A stretch of 64,000 bases of DNA from Motilimonas pumila (GTDB lineage: Bacteria > Pseudomonadota > Gammaproteobacteria > Enterobacterales > CBDFNC01), in NCBI RefSeq assembly GCF_003596335.1, contig NZ_QZCH01000001.1:62001-126000 (forward strand). The letters are read 5' to 3'. Shown here in pieces: positions 29,829 to 39,699 of this stretch. The position numbers and the translations under genes were made by a program. The notes under the pieces are model-generated. The model did not search any database. It had not been told where the DNA came from and worked only from the letters and a program-made list of their open reading frames with translations. Each line of letters starts with the position of its first letter. Position 1 is the first letter of the stretch.

Positions 29829-30895
29829 TGCAAAGCGTCTAACAGGGTAAGTTGCTGAGGTCTGGCTTGGGCTTGCTCTTCTAAATGGGCAGACAAACCC
29901 AATAAGCGGATTTCCTTGCCTTGGTGACGCTGCAAAATTTGCAGTAATAAAGGCGTGGTTAAGCTGGCGTCCAAATACGCGGTTTGTTGCTCGGCAGATC
30001 GCAGTTGAAAGTCGGCGAACTTTACCTTAATGCCTAACGAGCGAATGCGGTCTTGGGCTTGTGCCCGTTCAACTCGCCGATTTAATTCTTGATAGAGGTG
30101 AGCAAGCACTTGTTCACACTGCTCTACACTGGTGATGTTTTTTACCAAGGTGCGCTCTACGCCAACGGATTTTCGAACTCGCTCAGTTACCACAGGGCGG
30201 TTATCGATGCCTTGAGCACGCTCTAGTAATACCCTTCCCATTTTGCCGTATTGACTGAGAAGCTGTTCTTTTGGGTAAGCCAAGATATCACGACCGGTAA
30301 ACAGACCGTCATCGGCTAACTTTTGCTCGGTTACTTTACCTACACCAGGAACTTTGCCCAGTGGCATAGAGGCAACAAAAGCTTCAACTTCACCGGGGTG
30401 GATCACGCATAAACCGTTCGGTTTGTTTTCGTCCGATGCGATTTTGGCTAGAAACTTCACCGGCGCTACGCCAGCAGATGCAGTTAAGCCAATTTCTTGT
30501 TCAATGGCTCGGCGGATATCTTGTGCAATGTACGTCGCGGAGCCAGAGAATAGCTTGCTGTCAGTGACATCTAAATATGCTTCATCCAAGCTTAACGGCT
30601 CAATAATGTTGCTGTAGCGTAATAAGATCTGATGGATTTGCGTAGAAATCTCTTTGTATAACGCCATACGACCGGGGACTAAAGTTAACTCAGGGCATAC
30701 TTTCAGCGCTTGATGAGTTGGCATCGCACTTTTCACCCCAAATTGCCGCGCTAGATAATTACAGGTAGCAATCACCCCTCGACGACTTACCGCACCGCCG
30801 ATTGCGATAGGAATATTTTTAAGGGATGGATTATCGCGCATTTCAACGGCAGCATAAAAACAATCCATATCGATATGAATAATTTTCCGAGTCAT
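29825..30895 (-). CDS. dinB: DNA polymerase IV (DinB)
   Basis: This 356-residue Y-family polymerase makes translesion and error-prone synthesis during the SOS response. The catalytic acidic residues are in HIDMDCFYAAVE (Asp9) and SLDEAYLDVTD (Asp and Glu near 104-105). The C-terminal little-finger domain (about 240-345) ends without a clear beta-clamp motif in my reading. An in-frame TTG at 30904 precedes the ATG 30895 I chose, which matches the E. coli N-terminus. A LexA box lies just upstream. Its stop codon shares bases with that of the convergent repeat protein. Confidence 0.95.
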   Translation of the reverse strand: MTRKIIHIDMDCFYAAVEMRDNPSLKNIPIAIGGAVSRRGVIATCNYLARQFGVKSAMPTHQALKVCPELTLVPGRMALYKEISTQIHQILLRYSNIIEPLSLDEAYLDVTDSKLFSGSATYIAQDIRRAIEQEIGLTASAGVAPVKFLAKIASDENKPNGLCVIHPGEVEAFVASMPLGKVPGVGKVTEQKLADDGLFTGRDILAYPKEQLLSQYGKMGRVLLERAQGIDNRPVVTERVRKSVGVERTLVKNITSVEQCEQVLAHLYQELNRRVERAQAQDRIRSLGIKVKFADFQLRSAEQQTAYLDASLTTPLLLQILQRHQGKEIRLLGLSAHLEEQAQARPQQLTLLDALH

Positions 30896-30913
30896 ACTGA
30901 GCAAGCACCTACA

Positions 30914-30929
30914 CTGTACATAAAAACAG
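30914..30929 (-). promoter_or_regulatory. LexA (SOS) box upstream of dinB
   Basis: CTG (30914-30916), ten A/T-rich bases and CAG (30927-30929) fit the gammaproteobacterial LexA consensus CTG-N10-CAG, with flanks CA and TA. It ends 19 bases before the dinB ATG, where LexA would block transcription or the start of elongation. Confidence 0.9.
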
Positions 30930-30979
30930 TATAAGTATTTTATTCGAATCTGCCAACAGATGTTTGCATAACAGACGCA

Positions 30980-31005
30980 AAAAAGGGCTCATAAGAGTCC
31001 TTTTT
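30980..31005 (-). terminator. Terminator of the nqr operon
   Basis: GGGCTC (30985-30990) pairs with GAGTCC (30995-31000, one G-U pair) around ATAA, flanked by an A-run and a T-run. On the minus strand it follows nqrM by about 20 bases and ends the nqr operon before the dinB promoter. Confidence 0.85.
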
Positions 31006-31025
31006 AAGGGCGATGTTAGCTGTGT

Positions 31026-31250
31026 TTAGATAATGCGATTTTCATTTAGCATTTTTTCTCGGGCAGCTTCTTTTGCCATTTTCTTTTTGCGGTTGTCGCA
31101 AGGATCCGGGCAATCACACTCTTTGTCGATGCCGATACTGCCTAAACCACCACAACTGCCACTGACGGCTTTCTTTTGAAAGATATAGCCTACCGACATG
31201 GCGACAATTACCAATAAAAAGACCACAAATGTGGCGATAAAGTAAATCAT
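31026..31250 (-). CDS. nqrM: Na+-NQR maturation factor NqrM
   Basis: This 74-residue membrane-anchored protein has one N-terminal span (about residues 2-22) and four cysteines, Cys33, Cys45, Cys47 and Cys51, the last three in ECDCPDPC. NqrM (formerly DUF539) is needed to deliver iron to the Cys4 site held by NqrD and NqrE. Its ATG overlaps the apbE stop by four bases (ATGA), so it is the last gene of the nqr operon, as in Vibrio. Confidence 0.93.
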   Translation of the reverse strand: MIYFIATFVVFLLVIVAMSVGYIFQKKAVSGSCGGLGSIGIDKECDCPDPCDNRKKKMAKEAAREKMLNENRII

Positions 31251-32275
31251 TTTGCCTCCGGCAACAAATATTGCTCAAATTGTTGCGTATATTGCTCTTT
31301 AAAACCTGTCTCGGTTTTTGTAATCATAAAAACAGGAATGCCTTGCTCACGAGCGAAATCATACCCTATTTCAGGCCCCATCACCATCAGAGCAGTCGCC
31401 AAGCCATCAGCAGTCATGGCAAACGGGTCGATCACCGTTACAGATACCAGCTTGTGGTTAATCGGTTTTCCCGTTGCAGGGTTTATCATATGAGAGAACC
31501 GTACCCCATTATCTTGATAGTAATTGCGATAATCACCTGATGTAGCGATGGCATTGGTTCCAGGGGTGATAATTTGTTGAATTGCTCGCTCAGTATCAAC
31601 CGGTTTTTCTATCGCAATCCGCCAAGGTAAGCCTTTATCATTTAGGCCTTTCACCCTTAGCTCTCCGCCCACATCCACCAAGTAATTGTGCTCACCTAGG
31701 GCATCCAGGTAATCCACCAATACATCCACGCCATAACCTTTGGCGATAGAAGATAAGTCGACATAAAGCTCGGCAATGGCTTTATTGAGGGTTAAACCAT
31801 TAACACTTAAATGCTCAACACCTGTGATTTTTTTTCGCTCAGCAATCTGTATTTCAGATGGGATTTTATTGGGTCTGTCGTCAGGTCCAAAACCCCAAAG
31901 GTTAACCAAAGGTCCCAAAGTGATGTCTAACGCGCCATCTGTTAGCTTGGCTAAACGAATACCTTCTTGCACTACCTTGATGGTATCGGCAGACACTGTC
32001 AGTGATTGCTCAGCTTGATTAAAGCGTGATAATTCCGAGTGAGAACGGTAAGTCGACATCTGCTCATTCACCAGCTCTAAGCGTTTATCCACTTCTTGCT
32101 GTAAGGCTTTGGCATCCGTTAACGTCTCACCAACCACCTTAATCTTGTAATAAGTGCCCATGGTTTGCCCTTCAATCACCACAGAAGGTTTAACAGGCAC
32201 TTCATGTTCACTGCATGCAGTAATAAAAAAGGCTAGCCCTATTAAGGCTAGCCATTGTGTTATGGTTTTTACCAT
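31247..32275 (-). CDS. apbE: FAD:protein FMN transferase ApbE
   Basis: This 342-residue periplasmic lipoprotein has lipobox FITAC (Cys21). It covalently attaches FMN, taken from FAD, to the Thr in the SGAT motifs of NqrB and NqrC. Family motifs visible are GQTMGTYYKI (near 37-46), DVGGELRVKG (near 200-210) and SGDYRNYY (near 246-253). It starts six bases after the nqrF stop and is coupled to nqrM, so the flavinylating enzyme is made with its targets. Confidence 0.95.
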   Translation of the reverse strand: MVKTITQWLALIGLAFFITACSEHEVPVKPSVVIEGQTMGTYYKIKVVGETLTDAKALQQEVDKRLELVNEQMSTYRSHSELSRFNQAEQSLTVSADTIKVVQEGIRLAKLTDGALDITLGPLVNLWGFGPDDRPNKIPSEIQIAERKKITGVEHLSVNGLTLNKAIAELYVDLSSIAKGYGVDVLVDYLDALGEHNYLVDVGGELRVKGLNDKGLPWRIAIEKPVDTERAIQQIITPGTNAIATSGDYRNYYQDNGVRFSHMINPATGKPINHKLVSVTVIDPFAMTADGLATALMVMGPEIGYDFAREQGIPVFMITKTETGFKEQYTQQFEQYLLPEAK

Positions 32276-32281
32276 CAGTGA

Positions 32282-33505
32282 TTAACCACCAAAGTCATCC
32301 AATAGAATGTTTTCTTCTTCGACACCTAGGTCTTTAAGCAAGCCAATAACGGCTGCGTTCATGACCGGTGGACCACACATGTAGTACTCACAATCTTCTG
32401 GTGCTTCATGATCTTTCAGGTAGTTTTCATATAACACATTATGAATGAAGCCAGTGTAGCCGTCCCAATTATCTTCAGGTTGCGGATCACTCAAGGCAAC
32501 ATGCCATTCAAAGTTTTCATTTTCTGACGCGATTGAATCGAAGTCTTCAACGTAGAACATTTCACGCTTAGAACGCGCTCCGTACCAGAAACTTACCTTA
32601 CGGTTAGTGTGCAAGCGACGGAACTGATCAAAGATGTGTGAACGCATTGGTGCCATACCAGCACCACCACCTACAAACACCATTTCTGCATCAGTGTCTT
32701 TGGCAAAGAACTCACCAAATGGACCAGAAATCGTCACCTTGTCGCCCGCTTTTAGGCTAAAGATGTATGAAGACATCTTACCACAAGGCAGGCTCATGTT
32801 ATTTGGCGGCGGCGTAGCGATACGCACGTTCAACATGATGATACCGTGCTCTTCTGGGTAGTTAGCCATTGAGTAAGCACGAATCGTTTCTTCGTCAACT
32901 TTAGACTCAAGGTCAAAGAAGCCAAAGTGATTCCAGTCACCGCGGTATTGCTCTTCAATGTCAAAGTCTTTGTACTTAACATGATGAGCAGGCGCTTCAA
33001 TTTGGATGTAACCACCGGCGCGGAACGGTACCGACTCACCGTCAGGAATTTGCAACTTAAGCTCTTTGATAAAGGTCGCTTTGTTATCGTTAGAGATAAC
33101 CGTACATTCCCACTGTTTTACACCGAAGATTTCTTCAGGTAATTCAATGTCCATGTCTTGTTTAACGTTCACTTGACACGCTAAACGCTCACCTTCACGC
33201 GCTTCACCTTTGGTAATATGGTCAAGCTCAGTCGGCAAGATGTCGCCACCGCCGTCTTTTACTTTCACACGACACTGACCACAAGAGCCACCGCCACCAC
33301 AAGCTGATGATACAAAAATGCCTGAGTTAGCGAGGGCACCAAGTAACTTGCCACCTGCGCCACAGGTAATTGATTTATCTGGGTCACCGTTGACCGAGAT
33401 AGTAATGTCGCCAGAGGCCACAAGCTTTGATTTAGCAGACAGTATAATAAATACCAAGGCTAAAACAATCACTGTGAACATGACAACGCCGAGAATAATT
33501 TCCAT
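32282..33505 (-). CDS. nqrF: Na+-NQR subunit F, NADH dehydrogenase
   Basis: NqrF is the entry point for electrons: it oxidises NADH through FAD and a 2Fe-2S centre. After one membrane helix (about 3-23), the ferredoxin domain carries Cys69, Cys75, Cys78 and Cys110. The ferredoxin-reductase part holds the FAD motif [11 protein letters not shown] and the NADH-binding [15 protein letters not shown] 33505 gives 407 residues, close to V. cholerae NqrF; the in-frame TTG 33511 is less likely. A 41-base gap follows nqrE. Confidence 0.97.
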   Translation of the reverse strand: MEIILGVVMFTVIVLALVFIILSAKSKLVASGDITISVNGDPDKSITCGAGGKLLGALANSGIFVSSACGGGGSCGQCRVKVKDGGGDILPTELDHITKGEAREGERLACQVNVKQDMDIELPEEIFGVKQWECTVISNDNKATFIKELKLQIPDGESVPFRAGGYIQIEAPAHHVKYKDFDIEEQYRGDWNHFGFFDLESKVDEETIRAYSMANYPEEHGIIMLNVRIATPPPNNMSLPCGKMSSYIFSLKAGDKVTISGPFGEFFAKDTDAEMVFVGGGAGMAPMRSHIFDQFRRLHTNRKVSFWYGARSKREMFYVEDFDSIASENENFEWHVALSDPQPEDNWDGYTGFIHNVLYENYLKDHEAPEDCEYYMCGPPVMNAAVIGLLKDLGVEEENILLDDFGG

Positions 33506-33546
33506 CGACAATTTCCTTGCTTTAAAGGCCGTGTAACGGCCCTAAA

Positions 33547-34155
33547 TTACAACTGAATACCAGAGAAAGACATAAAGCCTAGCGCCATCAAGCCTGAAGT
33601 GATAAAGGTAATACCTAAACCACGTAAGCCAGCTGGTACGTCTGCGTATTTCATTTTCTCACGGATACCGGCTAGCGCAACGATGGCTAATAACCAGCCC
33701 ACACCACTGCCTACGCCATATACAAACGCTTCTGTAATGTTGTATTCACGTTGAACCATGAATGACACACCACCGAAAATGGCACAGTTTACTGTGATTA
33801 GGGGTAAGAAGATGCCCAGCGCTTGGTATAACGCAGGGAAGTATTTGTCTAAAACCATCTCAAGGATTTGTACCAGTGCCGCGATGACACCGATAAAGGT
33901 AATGTAACCTAAGAAACTTAAGTCTGCGTCGCCTAGACCTGCCCATTCAAGCGCGCCAGGAGCCAACAAGTTAAAGTAAATCACTTGGTTTACTGGTACT
34001 GCAATCGCCAGTACTACGATAACCGCAATACCCAGACCAAAAGCAGTTTTGACTTTCTTAGAAACCGCTAGGAATGTACACATACCTAGGAAGAAAGCTA
34101 ACGCCATATTTTCAATGAAAATAGAGCGTACAAATAAACTTAAATAATGTTCCAT
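33547..34155 (-). CDS. nqrE: Na+-NQR subunit E
   Basis: This 202-residue protein has six membrane spans and is homologous to NqrD, in inverted topology. NqrD and NqrE together coordinate an iron centre at their interface through conserved cysteines; MCTFLAVSK (about 25-33) and [10 protein letters not shown] (about 118-127) hold the two in NqrE. The ATG overlaps the nqrD stop by one base. Confidence 0.96.
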   Translation of the reverse strand: MEHYLSLFVRSIFIENMALAFFLGMCTFLAVSKKVKTAFGLGIAVIVVLAIAVPVNQVIYFNLLAPGALEWAGLGDADLSFLGYITFIGVIAALVQILEMVLDKYFPALYQALGIFLPLITVNCAIFGGVSFMVQREYNITEAFVYGVGSGVGWLLAIVALAGIREKMKYADVPAGLRGLGITFITSGLMALGFMSFSGIQL

Positions 34156-34781
34156 TATTCTTTTTCCTCAACCTGATCAGGATTGAAAGTTCTGATAGCC
34201 CAGATCAATAATCCAATGATGAAGAAAGCACTTGGTGGTAACAGTAATAAACCGTTACTTTGATACCAACCGCCCGCAGAAACCAATGGCATAATTTCAA
34301 TACCAAATAGCGCACCTGAGCCAAAGAACTCACGGATACCGCCTACTGCGACAAGAATGAAACCGTAACCTAAGCCGTTACCAATACCGTCAATGAAGCT
34401 GGCGCCTGGCGCACTCTTCATTGCGTATGCTTCAGCGCGACCCATTACAATACAGTTGGTAATGATCAAGCCAACATAAACAGATAACTGCTTAGACAGC
34501 TCAAAAGCCACCGCTTTCAATACTTGGTCTACCACGATTACCAGCGAGGCGATGATCGCCATTTGCACGATAATACGTACGCTGCCAGGAATGTGGTTAC
34601 GAATAATAGAGATAAATAAGTTAGAAAAAGCCGTTACGAATACTACCGCAAGGGTCATTACGAACGCCGTTTCTAATTTACTGGTTACCGCTAGCGCAGA
34701 ACAAACCCCAAGGATCTGCAAAGCAATTGGGTTGTTAGCAATAATAGGACTGGTTAAGACCTTTTTTACATCACTAGCCAT
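34155..34781 (-). CDS. nqrD: Na+-NQR subunit D
   Basis: This 208-residue, six-span membrane subunit is paralogous to NqrE. The two conserved cysteines for the intramembrane iron site are in LGVCSALAV (near residue 27) and [11 protein letters not shown] (near 110). Its ATG overlaps the end of nqrC by eight bases, indicating tight translational coupling. Confidence 0.96.
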   Translation of the reverse strand: MASDVKKVLTSPIIANNPIALQILGVCSALAVTSKLETAFVMTLAVVFVTAFSNLFISIIRNHIPGSVRIIVQMAIIASLVIVVDQVLKAVAFELSKQLSVYVGLIITNCIVMGRAEAYAMKSAPGASFIDGIGNGLGYGFILVAVGGIREFFGSGALFGIEIMPLVSAGGWYQSNGLLLLPPSAFFIIGLLIWAIRTFNPDQVEEKE

Positions 34782-35553
34782 TGTTCAGCTCTCCTTTCCC
34801 TAGTTTCTTAAGGTAAGTGCCGTAGCCGTCTTCGCTTAACCAGAAGTCAAACGTTTTCTGAATGCCAGCACCGGTTAGGGTTGCACCAGAAAGACCGTCT
34901 ACGCCATGGGTATCACCTTGCGTAGCGCCACCTTTAACAATCTTGATAGCAGGTTGACCTTGCTCATCAAATAACTTTTTGCCAGGCCATAAGGCTTTCC
35001 ACATTGGGTTATCCACTTCACCACCTAGACCCGGAGTCTCACCGTGCTGGTAGTAAGTGATACCATCAACTGTGTTGCCATCTGGCTGTACTGCAACAAA
35101 TGCATACATCATCGCCCAAAGACCTGCACCGCGAACAGGAACGATAACTCGCTCTAGGTCGCCTTGGTCATTTTTAACCAAGTATACCAAGCCCAAAGAT
35201 TCACGGCTTGAAAAGCCAGCAAATGCTTGTTCAGGGGTAAGCTTAACGCTTTGTGCAGGATCTTTCGCCGCTGCTAGCGGGTCATAGTTGTTAGCATCCA
35301 CGGCGTCTGAATATTCACCGGTCGCTAAATCAATCACGCGTGCTTCAATGTTTTTAGCAAACACATCCGCCATTTTTTGGTTGCCAATTTCTATTCCAGA
35401 AACGGCCAAAATGTTTTTTTGCTTATCTAATAGTGCGTTCGCTTGCTGAGTAGGACGAAGGCCTACCGCAGCAACGGATACAACAATAGAACAAGCTAGA
35501 CATACACCTACCACAACGGATAGCGTTTTGCCTAAAGATTCTTTACTAGACAT
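34774..35553 (-). CDS. nqrC: Na+-NQR subunit C, covalent FMN protein
   Basis: This 259-residue subunit has one N-terminal span (about 10-30) and a periplasmic FMN-binding domain. The flavinylation motif is SGATLT with Thr225 as the expected FMN-phosphoester site, the same number reported for V. cholerae NqrC. It is a target of ApbE encoded in the operon. ATG 35553 has GGAG upstream, within the end of nqrB, which it overlaps by eight bases. Confidence 0.96.
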   Translation of the reverse strand: MSSKESLGKTLSVVVGVCLACSIVVSVAAVGLRPTQQANALLDKQKNILAVSGIEIGNQKMADVFAKNIEARVIDLATGEYSDAVDANNYDPLAAAKDPAQSVKLTPEQAFAGFSSRESLGLVYLVKNDQGDLERVIVPVRGAGLWAMMYAFVAVQPDGNTVDGITYYQHGETPGLGGEVDNPMWKALWPGKKLFDEQGQPAIKIVKGGATQGDTHGVDGLSGATLTGAGIQKTFDFWLSEDGYGTYLKKLGKGELNNG

Positions 35554-36751
35554 TACGAGCTAATCTCCGCTTAATGTTTCCTTGAACTACTAGGTAGTCG
35601 AACAAAGGCGCAAACAAGTTAGCAAACAGGATAGCTAACATCATGCCTTCTGGGAAAGCAGGGTTAACAACACGAATCAGCACAACCATGATGCCAATCA
35701 GCGCACCATACATCCACTTACCGCGGTCTGTGAAAGACGCCGATACAGGGTCGGTTGCCATGAACATCATACCGAATGCAAAACCACCCATTACTAGGTG
35801 CCAGTGCCAAGGCACTTCAAACATAGGGTTAGTGTCAGAGCCAATCGCATTGAAGATAAAGGCTGTTGCCGCCATGCCTATCATGACACCCGCAACAATA
35901 CGCCAAGAGGCGATCCGGGTAACCATTAAGAAAGCGCCACCGAGTAAGATAGCCAAGGTTGAAACTTCACCCACAGAACCTTGCATCTTGCCTAAGAAAG
36001 CATCTGTCCAGCTTAGTTGAGCCGTTACCGCTTCCATACCACCAGCGAATGCAACGCTTAGAGATGTAGCACCAGAGAAGCCGTCAACGGCTGTCCACAC
36101 TGAATCTCCAGAGATGTCTGAAGGATACGCGAAGAACAGGAACGCACGACCAGCAAGCGCCGGGTTTAAGAAGTTACGTCCCGTACCACCAAAGATTTCT
36201 TTGGCAATAACCACACCAAAGGTAATACCTAACGCAACCTGCCACAGTGGGATAGATGCCGGCACAATCAAGGCGAACAGTACAGAGGTAACGAAGAAGC
36301 CTTCGTTCACTTCGTGTTTACGCACCATCGCAAACATGACTTCCCAAAAACCACCGACGACAAATGTCACCGCGTAGATAGGCAGAAAGTACATAGCGCC
36401 GAATAGCATGTTAGCAAACACGCCTGCGTCTGCGCCCATGGTCACACCCAGCATTTGTAAGATAGCAATACGCCAGTCTTCAATTGCCGTGCCTGCGCCT
36501 GTTGCAATCGCTTCATTTGCTTGGAAACCAACGTTATACATACCGTAAAACATGGTTGGGAACGTGGCTAACCACACAAAAATCATAATGCGCTTAAGGT
36601 CAATGCCATCACGTACGTGTGAACGACCTTTGTTCACAAAACCAGGCGTATAAGCGAAAGTGGCTGCCGCTTCGTAGAGCGCGTACCACTTTTCATGTTT
36701 ACCACCAGGTTCAAAATGAGGCTCAATTTTTTCAATAAAATTCTTTAACAT
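35546..36751 (-). CDS. nqrB: Na+-NQR subunit B, membrane FMN and Na+ channel subunit
   Basis: This 401-residue, roughly ten-span subunit forms the main Na+ path. The flavinylation motif SGATS has Thr229, equivalent to Thr236 in V. cholerae. Conserved stretches include [20 protein letters not shown] (about 187-206) near the riboflavin and quinone region. ATG 36751 lies one base after the nqrA stop. Confidence 0.97.
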   Translation of the reverse strand: MLKNFIEKIEPHFEPGGKHEKWYALYEAAATFAYTPGFVNKGRSHVRDGIDLKRIMIFVWLATFPTMFYGMYNVGFQANEAIATGAGTAIEDWRIAILQMLGVTMGADAGVFANMLFGAMYFLPIYAVTFVVGGFWEVMFAMVRKHEVNEGFFVTSVLFALIVPASIPLWQVALGITFGVVIAKEIFGGTGRNFLNPALAGRAFLFFAYPSDISGDSVWTAVDGFSGATSLSVAFAGGMEAVTAQLSWTDAFLGKMQGSVGEVSTLAILLGGAFLMVTRIASWRIVAGVMIGMAATAFIFNAIGSDTNPMFEVPWHWHLVMGGFAFGMMFMATDPVSASFTDRGKWMYGALIGIMVVLIRVVNPAFPEGMMLAILFANLFAPLFDYLVVQGNIKRRLARNV

Positions 36752-36752
36752 C

Positions 36753-38090
36753 TTAGCCTTCCTTCTCTATCGTGGTTAAGCAGTCACGTAGAATAGGACC
36801 GAAGTCGTACTTACCAGGACATACAAAAGTACATAATGCTAAGTCTTCTTCATCTAGCTCTAAACACCCAAGGGCCTGAGCACTATCTACATCACCGGCA
36901 ATCAGATCGCGAAGTAGCATGGTTGGCAAGATATCAAGCGGCATTACTCGCTCGTATTGACCAATTGGCACCATAGCGCGATCACTACCACCTGTTGTTG
37001 TAGTGAAGTTGAATAACTTTTTACTAAATACTGATGCAAATACATTAGCCACAGAGAATTTGTTAAAGCCAGGAGCGCCCCAACCTAAGAATTCTTTCTC
37101 TCTGCCTTCAGCAAGAACAGAAACTTGATTGTGGAAACGTCCAAGATAAGCATGGCTGTCGGCAGCTGTTGTACCGTACAGTACTGAACCAGAAATAATA
37201 CGGTTGTCACCGCCTTTTAGTTCACCTTTAGTAAGCTCGTCAATAGAAGCGCCAAGGCGAGTGCGTAATAAACGAGGTTTATTCACTGCAGGGCCAGCTA
37301 GAGCAACAACGCGGTCAGTGTTTAATTCACCAGAAGTGAACAATTGACCGAAAGCAATAACGTCTTGGTAGTTGATATGCCAAACTTGCTTGCTTGCATT
37401 CACAGGATCCAAGAAATGGATGTGAGTGCCAACCAAACCGGCAGGGTGTGGGCCAGCAAATACATGCTCTTCTACATTGTTTATTGGTGATTTAGGCAGT
37501 GAGCCTTCACCTTTACAAACAAATACTTTGCCATCCGTTAATCGAGACAACACAGCTAAACCATCTAGAAAAGCTTGTTCTTGCTGATTAATTACAACTT
37601 CTGCAGAAGCTGCCAACGGGTTAGAATCCATCGCGGTAACGAAGATAGAAGAAGCTACTGCATCAACCGTTGGTGCCTTACTAAAAGGTCTGGTGCGTAA
37701 CGCAGTCCAGGCGCCTGACTCAATCAGGTTTTCCTTAACTTGATCTCTGTCGAGAGCGCTCAGCTGGTCTGATTTGAATTGCTTGAAGGTAATACTGTCA
37801 TTACCTTCTACACGAATTACTACAGACTGCAGAACACGTTTTGCTCCACGGTTAATTTCTTCAACTACACCGGATGCTGGCGCTGTGTATTGCACACCTT
37901 CATTCTTTTTATCCACAAAAAGAACTTGGCCTTTTTTTACACTGTCACCCACCTTGATTTTCATGGTAGGGCGCATGCCAACATACTCTTCGCCCAGGGT
38001 AGCTACCTTGGTAATGGCAGGGCCATCATGGATTACTTGCTCTGGAGCACCTTGAATCGGGAGATCCAGTCCTCTTTTTATTGTAATCAT
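36753..38090 (-). CDS. nqrA: Na+-NQR subunit A
   Basis: This 445-residue cytoplasmic subunit contributes to ubiquinone binding with NqrB. The N-terminal lipoyl-like part ([20 protein letters not shown]) and the region [20 protein letters not shown] match the family. In-frame codons upstream to 38102 are rejected because ATG 38090 gives [12 protein letters not shown], in register with V. cholerae NqrA (446 residues). It is the first gene of the eight-gene operon nqrABCDEF-apbE-nqrM. Confidence 0.97.
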   Translation of the reverse strand: MITIKRGLDLPIQGAPEQVIHDGPAITKVATLGEEYVGMRPTMKIKVGDSVKKGQVLFVDKKNEGVQYTAPASGVVEEINRGAKRVLQSVVIRVEGNDSITFKQFKSDQLSALDRDQVKENLIESGAWTALRTRPFSKAPTVDAVASSIFVTAMDSNPLAASAEVVINQQEQAFLDGLAVLSRLTDGKVFVCKGEGSLPKSPINNVEEHVFAGPHPAGLVGTHIHFLDPVNASKQVWHINYQDVIAFGQLFTSGELNTDRVVALAGPAVNKPRLLRTRLGASIDELTKGELKGGDNRIISGSVLYGTTAADSHAYLGRFHNQVSVLAEGREKEFLGWGAPGFNKFSVANVFASVFSKKLFNFTTTTGGSDRAMVPIGQYERVMPLDILPTMLLRDLIAGDVDSAQALGCLELDEEDLALCTFVCPGKYDFGPILRDCLTTIEKEG

Positions 38091-38499
38091 ACTCACTTGC
38101 ACTACTTTGTCGGGAAGAAAGGGTTTGTGCCTAAAGCACTACTATATTATGGCTGGACTCCTGATTCTTGTCGTTCATGTTACATACCTTGTAACACCCT
38201 GGCGACATGAAGATAACATCCAGCTACATTTTCAGGCGCTGTATTCTAGCACTAAAAGTGCGCATTTCGCCAAATAAAAAGCACATGAATGAGGCATCTT
38301 GTTGAAAAAGATAGACAGGATTAACAATTAAAAAAAGGAAATTTGACTGGCTTTGTTACTGCAAGATTACGAGCAGGTAACAAGATTTACCAACAAAGAG
38401 GTAATAAAATAGGCCCAAATCAGGGTATTACACGCTAACCTGGGCGCTAAAACAATGAAATTAGCGTTACTTGGTAACGCTAACTTTGCGACAAATCAA
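38091..38499 (-). promoter_or_regulatory. nqrA upstream region and dctP tail region
   Basis: The 409 bases contain no gene. On the minus strand TAGAAT (near 38245), preceded by TTGGCG at a long 19-base spacing, is a weak promoter candidate for nqr. TGTTACA/TGTAACA (38178-38184 with 38190-38196) is an inverted repeat between that candidate and nqrA, so it may be an operator or leader hairpin. Confidence 0.4.
38461..38483 (-). terminator. Hairpin terminator of the TRAP operon
   Basis: TTAGCGTTAC (38461-38470) and GTAACGCTAA (38474-38483) form a perfect 10-base stem with a three-base loop, 17 bases after the dctP stop. On the minus strand a T-rich tract (TTTCATTGTTTT) follows, so it is a plausible, imperfect terminator. 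Confidence 0.65.
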
Positions 38500-39597
38500 T
38501 TAGTCTCGCATTTCAATATAAGCTTTTGAGGATACCTTGCTGTAATCTTTTACGTCAGCCAAAAAAGCTTGGTACGCTTGGTAGATTTTGTTCATTTCTG
38601 GATCAGCAGCGGCTTGCTCTTCGAGCACTTGTTGCGACAATTGTTTCAACTTAGCAATCACTTCAGGTGGGAATTGACGCAACTGCACATTGTGCTCATT
38701 TACCAGTACTTTTAATGCCTTGACGTTTTGAGCCATGTATTCATCAAGCATTTCCGCATTCGTCGCGCGAGCCGCTGTTTCAACAATGGCCCGAAGATCT
38801 GCCGGTAGCGCTTCTAAGGCTTTCTTATTGGCCATAAATTCAATGGTGGTACCCGGCTCATGCCAACCTGGGTAGTAGTAGTACTTCGCGGCCTTGTGTA
38901 GGCCAAACGCTAAATCATTGTATGGCCCTACCCATTCGGTTGCATCAATGGCACCGGTTTGCAACGAGGTAAATATTTCACCGCCAGGCAAGTTTACAGG
39001 TACCCCACCGGCACGCTTGAGCACCTCGCCGCCTAAGCCAGGCAAACGCATTTTTAAACCTTCTAAATCAGCCAGTGAGTTAATTTCTTTATTAAACCAA
39101 CCGCCCATTTGAATATCTGTATTACCGCCGGCTAAAGGCACAAGCCCAAACTTGCCGTACACTTCTTGCCACAGTTCCATGCCGCCACCGTAGTACAACC
39201 ATGCGTTCATCTCTTGCGCTGTCATACCAAAGGGAACCGTTGAGAAAAATTGCGCCGCAGGTGATTTACCTTTCCAGTAATACGCCCCTGAGTGACCCAT
39301 TTGCGCGGTGCCCGCTTGCACAGCGTCAAACACTTCTAGCGCAGGCACCAACTCGCCAGCGCCATAAACTTTCACGGTCAAACGACCGTCGCTCATTTGG
39401 CCTACTTTCTCAGCAAAACGCTCAGGCGCCACGCCAAGTCCAGGAAAATTCTTTGGCCAAGACGTCACTAATTTCCATTGAATCGGTTTAAACTCTTGTT
39501 TTTTTGCACCCGCAGCATCTTTTTCACCACAAGCCGTCAGACCTAAGGTCATCAGTCCAGCCATAATGATGGATGCCAGTTTGATGGTTTTTCTCAT
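38500..39597 (-). CDS. dctP: TRAP transporter substrate-binding protein (TakP-like)
   Basis: This 365-residue periplasmic solute-binding protein of the TRAP family has an unusual lipoprotein-type signal (GLTAC, Cys23) followed by GEKDAAG. The stretch DATEWVGPYNDLAFGLH and the N-terminal WKLVTSWPKNFPG resemble TakP-type binders of 2-oxo acids rather than DctP binders of C4-dicarboxylates, though I give the generic family symbol. Substrate is therefore inferred as an organic acid. The gene is last in the unit dctQ-dctM-dctP, 102 bases after dctM. Confidence 0.85.
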   Translation of the reverse strand: MRKTIKLASIIMAGLMTLGLTACGEKDAAGAKKQEFKPIQWKLVTSWPKNFPGLGVAPERFAEKVGQMSDGRLTVKVYGAGELVPALEVFDAVQAGTAQMGHSGAYYWKGKSPAAQFFSTVPFGMTAQEMNAWLYYGGGMELWQEVYGKFGLVPLAGGNTDIQMGGWFNKEINSLADLEGLKMRLPGLGGEVLKRAGGVPVNLPGGEIFTSLQTGAIDATEWVGPYNDLAFGLHKAAKYYYYPGWHEPGTTIEFMANKKALEALPADLRAIVETAARATNAEMLDEYMAQNVKALKVLVNEHNVQLRQFPPEVIAKLKQLSQQVLEEQAAADPEMNKIYQAYQAFLADVKDYSKVSSKAYIEMRD

Positions 39598-39699
39598 TTT
39601 TTCATCCCTTGTGAAATATTAGACATCAAGTGTCCATGGTTAAGGCTTGCGGTGTTTTTTCTGCGCCAGTCAAGCAGTCAAACGCCAGCACAGAGCAAG

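Noticed and set aside
37779-38210. A 143-codon plus-strand frame at the start of nqrA
   Set aside because: It is antisense to the nqrA N-terminus and its upstream region, with no ribosome-binding site.
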